Assembly (NCBI RefSeq): GCF_902459465.1 | Contig: NC_047073.1 | Coordinates: forward strand, 8,557,036-8,621,035 | Origin: Asterias rubens | Taxonomy: Eukaryota; Echinodermata; Asteroidea; Forcipulatida; Asteriidae | Direction: 5' to 3' | Length of the DNA stretch: 64,000 nt | Shown here: positions 36,101-48,100 of the stretch, piece by piece | How positions within the stretch are numbered: position 1 is the stretch's first letter | Layout: each line of letters starts with the position of its first letter | Notes under the pieces: model-generated | Told to the model about the DNA's origin: nothing | The model's input: only the letters and a program-made list of their open reading frames with translations | Database searches by the model: none | Translations under genes and position numbers: made by a program

Positions 36101-39100
36101 GCCTCACTGCTGGCCAGTTCATAAGGAAGGCGTTTACCAAAGTTTGCGGAAGGCTTGGAGAAACTCGATTGAAGCAGGCAAGAAAAAGAAAGACAAAATC
36201 AGATCGATGGGAAAACACCGGAAAGAGAAGAAGATAGGAAGGAAAATACTTCAGCACTCCTAAAGTCAAACTACCACCTCCAAAGCCCAAGAGAAAAAAA
36301 GGGGGAAAGTGCAAGGAAAAAAGTTGGTGAAAAAAAGGATTGCAGAAGACAACCCGAACCTGCAAGAAGTATGGAAGAAATTCGAGAGAGTCATGAAATA
36401 AAAACACACGTAAATTAATGGCTGATGATGCATACATCACTCACCCAGTACGGTTAACTTGTTGTAGGGTAAATATATAATTTTTCAAAAATTCATAAAT
36501 AATACTAAAACCCCATGGGCCGGGTCAAGTTGACCATGGGTGTTTTTCTTGAACTTTTATCATCATTTCTGTATGTAGTGGTGCCCGGCCCATGGGTTTG
36601 GACTGTGAAACTGACCATTCAAAAAAAGGAATCGAAACACTTCGCTTTGCAGCTGACATGCGAACATGAACACACGTAAAGGCATGGCTGATGCATCCAT
36701 CACTCACGCAGTACGGTTAACTTGTTGTAGGGTAAATTAATAATTTTTCAAAAAATTAATAAAAAATACTAAAACCCCATGGGCCGGGTCAAGTTGATCA
36801 TGGGTGATTTCCTTGAACTTTCGTCTTCAATTCCGGAACACTTCATTTTGCAGCTGACATGCGAATATGAAAACACGTAAAGTAATGGCTAATACACCAA
36901 AGATCGTATAGCACCGTATATGCACATACACACTCCGTTACATACGCATTGGTTTTGTGCATACATACAATTTGAATGTCGAATGAGGAACTGAGTCGTG
37001 TTTGACATTCGAATGTGCAATGTCCAATGTCGAACGTGAAACCAACTTCACACCGGTATGTGATTGCGATGAGTTGTCAATGAAAGATGAAATGTTCTTT
37101 TTTAAGATTGAATGGAACATTCCTTCCAAAATGATACTTTATTTGACTGTAGTCCGAGTCAATTTAAATTTTAGTACTGGTCCGTACTTATCATAAGTTA
37201 AGCAAGGCTCAAACCCAGAATTTTTCGCTTGCAATGACTCAGAATCAGATGAGAACTACGGCTACGACTGTTGCTATTTATTAAGCCTAAGGCTTTAAGA
37301 AGCTAAGGGGGAGGGTGTTGTTAATTTTCGGGCAACGCATGATCCTTTCATGCTGTAGCCTTGGTCTGAAGCCATGATGGGATATACTAGCCGTACCTGC
37401 AGGTTTGTAGCCACCAGTTTGGTAGTTGCGATAACGTAACCCTCCTGCAGACGGTGTAGACGCCGTCAGGAGGGTTACGTTATCGCAACTACCAGTTTGG
37501 ACTTGGCCTAATTTTCAAAAATATTAATTTTCGTATTTTTCCAGTGCTGTAAAGTTGCTGAATGGTTTAACAGCACTCTTAATCTCAGACTTGTCCAAAC
37601 TTGGTCAAGGAGATGAAGGGGACGACTGTATTACATCGGAAGATGACCTCTCACACTCGGAGGATGAGGAAACCCCCTCCGAGGACATGGAGTTAGGATC
37701 TCCCCCTACGGCGGGCCTTACCATTGGGACAAAGCCCATTGCTTTGAATCCAGATCCAGATGAGAGAGGAAATAGGCCTGATCCATTGATGGAAGAGGAA
37801 GGTGATGAGGAGGAGGAAGAAGAAGAGGGGGAAGATGATGAAGAAAATGAAGGAAGATCATCCAAAAAGCCACCTCCGAAGCAATCCAAATTGGTATGAA
37901 GGAATAGGGGTGTGTTTAAAGGGACACGTTGCCTTGGATTTGGCGTGTTGGTGTATGAAAAGTATTTGAAACCGTTTGTTATGAAATGCATATGGTTAGA
38001 AAGATATTTTAAAAGTAGAATATAATGATCCACACAAACATGCCTCGAAACTGCATGGTTTTCCTTTTATTTTGCCAGCCAACACAGTCAGCCATAAAAT
38101 TTGACTCCACCCCACAAAATGGCGTGTCGTGTTAGTTTACGACGTATTAGGAAAACTGTGCAATTTCGAGGCTTTGTGTGTGGATCATTATATTCTACTT
38201 TTAAAACATCTTTCCAACCAAATGCATTTTTTAACAAACGTTTTTCATAGACTAACACCCCCGATCCAAGGCAACGTGTACCTTTTAACTTGTATTTTAA
38301 TCCTATATGTAAACATTAAAACTAACATGTGAACATTTTATTTCAAAAGGTGGTCATGTTTTTTTTAAGAGATCGCTGGAAATCCGGAGCGAAAATGTCC
38401 AAGCAGGATGATGATAATCCCTAGGAATACACAAATTCAAATCTCAACAACTTCATTTATTTATTTTGTTTGTATTTTTGTGGGGGGCAAATACAGGCTG
38501 CTGCAGCTTTGTGTGTCGGCATTGGGAGTTTCAGTGAACCAGATGACATTCCCGGCTTGGCTCACTTCTTAGAACACAGTGAGTAATTTCCAAGTTTTTT
38601 TTTCATGGTGTCGTTTTAGTATGTTGAGATAAGTATTTTTTTATATATGAACAGGCAGGCACAAAAAAGACTACTACATGTAAATAGTGAGTTATATGTA
38701 AGTTATGTCCAAATCTGTAAACATTCATGTTTTAAATGATAATAATATTAATTAATTGATTTTGTATTGCACTCTCGCTAGAACCAGCCTGTTCGAGGGC
38801 GCATAACATTAAACAAAAAAAAGCATAAGAAAATTACATACATGTAGTAAACAGTTTTAAAAAAAATTGCTCTCATTTCTCAAAAACTACAGCAAATATA
38901 CCAATGATGTGCAGCGAGAGTTCCATTGCTTTGTAAAACGCATGCATATCAGACTGTAGCACATCGATAGTGTGCTACGCATTACACTGTGCGCGAATAC
39001 TGGTGTGTGCACTGGTTAAAATTAAAAATCAAATCTGGGATGTGATGGTTAATGAACCAGAGAGATTTCAGCTCTTAATTATGAATATTTATGGGATATA

Positions 39101-42100
39101 GTAATACACATTACACTACCTTCAAATTTAATAAAACTTTATCTCTTCAAATGTCTGAAAAGTATATATATATATTTTTTTTTTCGAAACCAAAATAGTT
39201 GACAAAGTAATGGAGAGCATTTCTTTCTTCTCTTTTGATTCAGTGGTCTTTATGGGCAGTGAGAAATATCCAGACGAGAATTCCTTTGATGCATTTATAA
39301 GGAAACACGGAGGGTCAGACAACGCATGTACAGACTGCGAAGAGGTGAGTGAGTCCGTAACTTGAGTGACATTGTACAAATCTGGACATAACATTGCTTC
39401 CAAAAAACATCTGCTGGTAAATAATTTCTTAATTTCAAATGTCGCTTATCTAATGTCAACTTTCAATTTGTTCTTAAAGACGACGTTTATCTTTGAGGTA
39501 CATCAGAAACACTTCCGTGTGGGATTGATACAAATCTGGACATAACATTGCTTCTGAAAAACAACTGCCGGTAAATAGTTTCTTAATTTCAAATCTCGCT
39601 TATTGAATGTCAACTTTTGATTTGTTCTTTGAAGACGACATTTATCTTTGAGGTACATCAGAAACACTTCCGCGAGGGATTGATGCGATTTGCTCAGTTC
39701 TTTACCTCTCCCCTCCTTAAAGCGAGCAGCACGGACAGAGAGCTGGAGGCTGTAGATAGTGGTAAGCCTTTTTACAATTGTTAAACAATAAAAATGTTTG
39801 TGTCCTTGAGCAAGATGCTTTATATTATAATTGCTTCTCTTTATTCATGGGTATAAATGGATCCAGGCAAGAGTAGAGGTAGATTGTGTATAAAAAAAAC
39901 CTTTAGAGCGCCATAGCAGCCCAGTGTTGTATACTCCCCAGGGAGCTGACTACAATTAGAGGGATGTTATTGACCCAATGATCATCGAACATGTTAAAGG
40001 AACACGTTGCCTTGGATCAGTCGAGTTGGTCTTTGAAAAGCATTCTGTAACCGTTTGTTATAAAACGCAATGGGTAAAAAGATGTTGTACAAGTAGAATA
40101 CAATGATCTACACAAATATGCCTCGAAATTGCGTGGTTTTCTTTTTACATCGTTGACTAACACGGTCGGCCATTTATGGGAGTCAAATTTATGACTCCCA
40201 TAAATGGCCGACCGTGTTAGTTCGCGACGTAAATGGAAAACCGTGCAATTTTGAGTGATACTTGTGTGGATCATTATATTCTACTTTTAAAACATCTTTC
40301 TAACCATATGCCTTTCATAACAAACGGTTTCAAACGCTTTTTATAGACCAACTCGTCTGATCCAAGGCAATGTGTTCCTTTAAATGCATTGAAATGGTTA
40401 TTATAAAATTCACTATCTAAGAAATATTTTTTGGGTTCTTAAAATTAAGTTTTGATTAATTACACAAGGTGTACCCTCCTTGTAGCCAACTCTATAACAT
40501 TGGGCCCGCTGGATGTTGACAATAGCGTCTTTTCTGCCCACAGAATTTCAAATGAGTCTTCCGAGCGATCACCATCGCAAGCAGCAGATGTTGGGCTCCT
40601 TGACCAGAGACAACCACCCCATGGGGAAATTCATGTGGGGCAACTCCACATCGCTGAAGACCGAACCGGCGGCCAAAAATATTGATGTCCACAAAAGATT
40701 AATCGAGTATCGTAAGAGGGTCTACTCAGCGCACTATATGACCCTGGTTGTACAGTCCAGAGGTTAGTCATTCTTAAAATAACAATTGTGTTTGGATTTT
40801 TAACTTGGTGCATTTTTTTTGTACAGAGTTAAAACCTGAAATCTTTGTTTTACATATTTTACCCCCAAATTAAAAAAAAAATGTCAGTCCCCAAAAGCTG
40901 TTTTTCTGTATTGTATCCTTAAATATCATGTTTTTAAAACTGAAACCCGGGAAAGTTGCCAGAAAAATGATAACCCTGTTTATATGGTTGTGTGTACATT
41001 CTTAGCCTCCTTTAGCAGTCATCAAAAGAAATATCACCATTTTCCAGACAGGTTAATATTTTTTACGGCTGGAGATATCTCTATGCATTGACCTACAAAC
41101 CAACTTCAAGAAAACAATGAAAGCCAAGGTGCAAGAAGGACAACTGTAGTATACAATATTTTAGGGGGTATATTATTATTTTGTTGAATGTACCTAGTCG
41201 TAAGCAGACTTCCCAGGTAAATCCATATATTTTTTGTATGTGCGCATGCTCAGAACTCCGAAACAATAAGCAAGTCTGCTGCCACCTAGCATTCCAAAGT
41301 TTCCCATTCTTCAAATTTTGTTGCCCACAAGGTTTAAAATGGCACATGTAGGATTTGTTCGGAAAGTTCCTTAAAATCAGACTCCTCTTCTTTTTTCCTA
41401 ATATTACTTTAGAGATGCTGGATACATTGGAAGGATGGGTGAAGGAATCATTTTCAGACATCCCGAATAAGTAAGTATGAATTGCACAGAGACCATGTTA
41501 CCTCTTGGCCTTGGTGCCCCTTGATAAGTTTTCCCACAATCTTGAAGATTTTTACAAATGAATATGGTCTTGCCCTCTCAATTTGTTTGTTTTGTGGAGT
41601 CGAACTTCCGTCTTTCATTTCAGTGTCACTTCCAAATTGGTGCTGATTTTAAGATTGTTTAAGATTGTTTGAAGGAAACTAACGGTGAATTTTAAATAAG
41701 TTTTGGTTGATTAAAGAAAGTTGACTAGAGTGGGACTCGAACCTTTGACCTCTGGATTAAAGCCATTTATTTTTGTTTGTTTATCCACAGTGGCCTAGAA
41801 AGGCCATGTTTTACGAAGTGCGGAGTGCCGTTCGATGCAGGCAAATTTCACAAGTTGTACAAAGGTATGTGGAAAGCACTTGGGTGAACCCCTTCTCTTC
41901 ACAGTATATTGTAACTGGATTTTTTTAACATGCATTACACAACACACAAAACCATTGACTTTATATTTTCTGTGAACATTTTTATTGTCATTCTTACCAG
42001 GGTGGTGGTGTACAACGATTTCTAAAAGTGATATTTTAAACATATTTTATGACTTCAACAAATTTACAGTGGTTCCTGTGCAGAAGGCTCATATATTAGA

Positions 42101-45100
42101 AATCACTTGGTCACTACCTAACCAAAGACAGTACTACAGGTGAGTTGTACAATTCTTGAAGACTTAAACAAGTTAACTTTGAGGATTAAAATTCCATATT
42201 CCTGTTCCCTATGCGGGAATATTTTATTGTCAAAAATCACCCCCTTTTTCCAAAGCTATTAATAATTTCTTTTGTCAATGAAACTCAGTTTGGACAAATA
42301 TAAAAGGTGTTTCCTCAATGACAATAACCAATTTTGAGGGCTTGAATAGTTTGTACGGTCGTGATTATGAAGTGCAATCAGAAATAATGGTCAAGTGTCT
42401 TGCTAAACGACACAAGTGTCACGACCGGGACTCAAACCCACACTCTAAGCTTGGGTCCGATGCTCAGCCACATCATTCACAGCTTGAAGATGAAGATTCA
42501 CTTTTGTTTGCGCACATGCCCCTTGCCTTTGGAACCATCTCCCTCATCAAAATTCGTTCAGCTGAGTCACTTGAAGTTTTCAAGAAACATCTTCCTGTTC
42601 AATGGTTGATTGCTAAGGGAAAACGTTTCCTATAATAAGTGCCTTTATTTATTTGCTTTATTGTACTGTTTCGTGTAAAGCGCTGATGTAGCCCGTGTAA
42701 AAGCGGTCTATAAATACCTGTTATTTTTTATTATTTTAATTTAGTTTCCAATTGTTATTTCATCTCAAGGTGTAAACCGCTCAACTACCTTTCTTGGCTG
42801 ATTGGTCATGAAGGACATGGAAGCATCTTGGCTCTCTTGAAGAAAAGGTAAGATATGCTTAAAGACACTGGACACTATTGGTAATTACTTAAAGAAATTG
42901 TTGGCGAAAAACTTACTTGGTAACAAGCAATGGAGCTCTGTTGATAGTATAAAACATTCTCAAGGCGTTAAAACCACCAGAGCTGCATACTCTGCTGATA
43001 AAAAACACCAGAGAGATCTGCGCTCTTAACCGCTTAGCCACGACATGACATTGGATTTATAGTGCTTCTGTGAATTAATTACTACCATTGTTTCACACAC
43101 AGGGCCCTTGCTCTGAGCCTGTTCAGTGGTAATGCAGACTCTGGGTTTGAGCACAACGACACCCACGCTATGTATGTCATATCAGTAACGTTGACTGATC
43201 AAGGATTTCAGCAAATAGAAGAGGTCAGTATTTTATACTTTGGTTTTCCATTCTCTGCTTTCTTTTTGATCTATTTTGTTCGCACCTTTTACAGGGATGA
43301 GCAATTTCAGACATTTATCTGAATTCAGACTTTTTAAAAGTCTGCCTAGTGTGCGAAAAATTCTGGGTTTTTTTTTCTACGAGTGAAATAGACACTGCGC
43401 AAAGTGGAGTGGAAGAAGCGTCGAAGAACTGAGACGAGCAGCGATTAAAAGACACCAGGTGATGGGGGCAACTCAAGGAGTGCGCCCCAATTACAATCTG
43501 AGGACGAGGCGGCCACGGACGCAAGTCTATGCCGAATGATGATGATGAAATAAGTCAATCTCTTTGATCTACTCCTTCATCACTGAAAATACTGTGGTTT
43601 TCTATACCTATCTATTTGCCGTCATCACTGAGATCAATCAATGGAAATGCGCATGTGTGCATGCCTGGAATTGCACACAGGCCGCGGATGCCATGGCCTC
43701 CGTTAACCCCTTGTCTTGGCCTTGGTGCCCTTTCAAAAGTTTCCCATTGACTTAAAGACACTGGACACGATTGGTAATATTGTCAAATACTAGTCTTCTC
43801 ACTTCGTGTATCTCAACATATGCCTAAAATAACAAACCTGTGAAAATTTGAGCTCAATTGGTCGTCAAATTTGCGAGATAATAATGAAAGAAAAAAACAC
43901 CCTGGTCACACGAAGTTGTGTGCTTTCAGATGCTTGATTGCGAGACCTCAAATTCTAAATCGAAGGTCTTGAAATCAAATTCGTGGAAAATTACTTATTT
44001 CGCGAAAACTATGTTACTTCAGAGGGAGCCGTTTCTCACAATGTTTTATACTATCAACCTCTCCCCATTACGCGTTACCTAGTAAGGTTTTATGCTAATA
44101 ATTATTCTGAGTAATTATCAATAGTGTCCACTGCTTTAAAAAAAAAAAAATCCAATGGAAGTGCCCTTTGCAAAATGAAAATGGCCTTGCAATTTTAAAG
44201 ATGAAAGTCCAGGCCTGTGTGTGTGTATATGCTGCTCACAAAACACCATCAATGATAGGGTTTGGTTGTGCTCAGTGAGGGCGCTGTTTCGGTCTTGTGA
44301 CATTGTATGCAACAGGTCCATATAGTATTTGAGGCCGTGTTTGAAACGGCGACTAAGGTTAAAGCTATAGCCAGATCATGCGCGTCTGCCTATTCTTCAA
44401 CACAGACGCGCTGATCTAGCCGTAGCTGTAGCCAAAGTCACCGTTTTGGACACGGCCTGAGTCTGTCTAGTCCTTTGACTGACATTGATGTCTCATATGT
44501 CCAACAGGTGATCGCCATTGTCTTCCAGTATATCAAAATGCTCCAAACAATAGGACCACAGGAGAGGTAAGACAAAGACAAGCAATTCATGGGAATAATA
44601 GTGTGGGGACCTCGTCCTCACTGCGCGATAATGACTGGCTCGGTGGCTAGCCGTTGTGAATGGATCAAGCCAATAGCGACCAGCCACGAACTGAGTGGTT
44701 TAGGGCATCAAGTTCTGGTGGTTAAGTCATCGGGATGTGGGTTGAATACTTGAGCAGGATGCTTTACTCTAATTGCATCTCTCCACCCAGGGGGTAAATG
44801 GGTACCTGCGAGGGTAGAGGTCGATATTGTGTTTAAAAAAGGCCTTTGGAGTGCCACTGCAGTCAGGATTGTATACTCCCCACGAAGCTGAGAAAGATTA
44901 AAGGACCGAATGGGCCAAATGACCAGCCGTCGATTTCACCAAACTCTTCCTAACTTAGGATTAATCTTAGGACTTAGGACGAGTAAAGTTCTATATCCAA
45001 GGATGTATGATGCATTGAACCCATCCTAAGTTAGGACGGGTTACTCGTCCTAACTTGTGATAGGATTAATCCTAGCGTTTCATGAAATCGGCTGCAGGGC

Positions 45101-48100
45101 ACTTATGTAAAGCGCACTGTAATATTGTAAAATAAGCTGTACAAGAACTAGTTATTATTACTATTATTATTATTATTACCACACAAATATAAAAAACTGT
45201 TCAATCAAATTTTGTTGAATGAAGCATCTTTTATCCTTTTTTCAGAATATTCCGAGAAATTCAAACGATCGACGACAATGACTTCAGATTCCAGGAAGAG
45301 GTATGCCAAACACTTTGAAGGAAAATAATTAGTATATAATGATTGCATCTGTTTGATCTGTCTTACACCTCTTAGCAATTCCATATGAGAAAAAAGCCAA
45401 AAACAACAAATTTCAAACTCAAAGAAAACCCAATAAATACAAATGTTGCAAACAGACAGAGTGCTTTGTTTAAAAAACTGTAGACCCATCCGAGCCCATC
45501 CATGAAGTTCGTAAATAGATGGTAAAAAGTTGCTACTGCGTCCACTCCATTTGCACACAGCTTAAGCCGGTTCGGCTACTTTTTTTCAGTGCGGGGCTTA
45601 AAGGGTCTGTGTAACTTTTGTAGGACAAAAAACACAACATCCACAGACTTATACTAAACTTACACAGTTTGAAGATAATGATAGTAGAAAGCTTCCCTGA
45701 AAATATTGCGTGCTGAGGTGCTGTAGTTTTTGGGAAATGAGTAAAACAATGTCATGAAAAAAAATGTTGTCTCATGAGACGAAAGTTATTTTAATAATTT
45801 ACAAACATACTTTCATGACATTGTGTTACTAATTTCTCAAAAACTACAGCACCTCAGTAAGTAATATTTGAAGGGAAGCTTTCCAGTATCATTATCTTCA
45901 AACCCTGTAAGTTTAATGTTAATCTATGGACATTTTGAAAAAGTACCCAAATCCTTTAAGTAGCTCCATGAAAGTGAGCAGTAAATTGAACTGATGTATA
46001 TTTATCAAAGTGATATTAGAATTGTCATTTATTTGACAGCCAAGTGAAATTCCTATTCATACTTGCCATTATACTTAATGACCTTTGACCCTTGACCCTT
46101 TGACCCTAGACTGAGCCCATTGAGTATGTTGAGATAGTATCGGAGAACATGCAGCAGTACCCTTCGAAGGAGTACCTGACTGGGCCACTCTTGGCACCAG
46201 ACTACAACCATCAGGTAAGTGGCTGCTGCCAATGGCTCGAAAAACAAAAGGAGCAAAGACTGATCTTAAAGGAACACGATGCCTTGGGTCGGTCGAGTTG
46301 GTCTGTGAAAAGCGTTTTTAACCGTTTGTTATAAAATGCACATGATTAAAAAGATATTTTAAAAGTAGAATATAATGATCCAAACAAGTATCATTCGAAA
46401 TTGCACGGTTTTCCTTTTACCTCCCCGACAAACACGGTCGGCCATTTATGGGAGTCAAATGGCCGACCGTGTTAGTTCAAAAAGTAAAAGGAAAACCACG
46501 CAATTTCGAGGCAAATGTGTGTGAATCATTGTATTCTACTTTTAAAACACCTTTCTAACCATATGCATTTTATAACAATTACAACCGCTTTTCAAAGACC
46601 AACTCGACCGATCCCAGGCAACGTGTTCCTTTAACTATCTATCAATCTTAATTGCTAAGCAAAGTGTGATGACACAATACAAATCACTATGGCCCTTTTG
46701 GAAATCACGGCTTTTGCTTTGGATTCGGCTTCAGGCTCCGTTCTCGCGTCTGAAGCCCTGAGCACGTATGCAAAGCACGCGCAATTCTCAAAACAAAAGC
46801 CGTGGTTTCAAAAAGGGCTTTGGGTATTTCCCAAGTGTCATGTGTTACTAGGCACTTGCAAACTTAATCGTGACGCAACAAGTGAATTGGGTCAATTTGT
46901 TTAAATTTATTTAGTTTCAATTACATGTTGGACCCTTTGTTTTTGCTGAAGAAAAATAGTAATGATATAAAACTATAAAATCAAATCATTTATTTTTCCT
47001 GATTTGATAGTCCATAGCTTTTTGCACAGACTGCCTGTGTGCGGACAACGCAAACTTCATGCTGTCATCAAAGCACTTTGATGGTCAGTGTGATATGAAG
47101 GAGCCTTGGTACCAGACTGATTATAAAGTAGAGAGTGTTCCCAAGGAGTGGATAGACACGATACAGGGTGAGATTCTTTTCATATCATAAACCAACAACA
47201 GGCAGGGGGCCCGAGTTCACAAAGAGTCAAGATTGATCGTAACTGCAAATCAATCAAAGTTGCTTAGTAAAGTGTGATGTTACAATCTAAATCACTATGG
47301 TGATACTGAAAATTTGTCTTACGATGGATTTTATTGCTTTGTGGAATGGACCCCATTGGTAATTACTCAAAATAATTGTTAGCATAAAAACTTACTTTCT
47401 CACTCAAATGTTGAAAGACTTCAGGCCTGCAGCCGTTTATAAGGCATCTTATACAAGCCTGTCAGTATTCTCTTGCAACTTTGATGACTAATTGAGTCAA
47501 AATTTTCACAGATTTTTTTAATGTTATGCATATTTTGGGACACACCAAATGAGAATACTGGTCTTTGACAGATACCAAAGGTGTCAAGTGCCTTTAACCT
47601 TTTTGTAAAGTAGCCTGAAAATAAAATAACACATTTCCCAAAATATTTTATTCTAATCTGAAACGGATAAAAATGTGAGCATTTTAAACAAGTAGGTTAC
47701 ACAGTTTTTAATAGCACACATGGCAAGTTGAGAGGTGGTGTTTACTAGCCTGTAGCAGTTTTTAAACTTTGAACTTCTGGGTCTAACCTGGTCCCAACTA
47801 TGTTGAGTTGTACATTTTGAGCAACTCTGTTTCTTCAAGTACTTTAGTTTAACAAAGATTATGGTTTATACAAATTATATTATGTTGTTGTAGAGTATAC
47901 TTTTGCCATGATACATGAAAGTGAAATCAATTTAAAAAATCAACAAAGACCCTTCTAAAACACTCATATATTTGTTACTTATTTCTTTATTTGTTGGTTC
48001 TGTTCTTAACAGGTTTAGAATTGAATCCAGAACTTTACATACCGGAACCTAACAAGTTTATAGGTAAGAAATGGAAAAACAAACGATGGGAGAGCCATCC

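Larger units (their letters stand above)
33574..37057 (+). mobile_element. Mutator-like (MULE) DNA transposon in NRDC intron 1, 3,484 bp
   Basis: ATGTGATTG stands on both sides (33565-33573 and 37058-37066), a perfect 9-bp target duplication, and the element begins and ends with ACCGGT. Long terminal inverted repeats run from 33603-33803 and 36851-37053 (GTGTGAAGTTGGTTTCACG at the outer edge). The left end carries about 23 extra bases (33580-33602) between ACCGGT and the shared repeat, apparently a local insertion. Inside lies a broken transposase (34742-36237), and internal inverted pieces recur (33835-33880 against 34443-34485; 34480-34590 against 36505-36600). The 9-bp duplication and long inverted repeats are classic for Mutator/MULE; the exact clade is not resolved. 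Confidence 0.85.

Noticed and set aside
37605..38033. Serine-rich minus-strand open frame of 142 codons
   Set aside because: It is the antisense of the Glu/Asp-rich NRDC exon 2; the poly-Ser comes from reversed GAA/GAG/GAT codons.
39480..39530. Genuine extra NRDC exon
   Set aside because: It duplicates the start of exon 5, has no donor and leads to a stop; it is better read as a pseudo-exon from tandem duplication.
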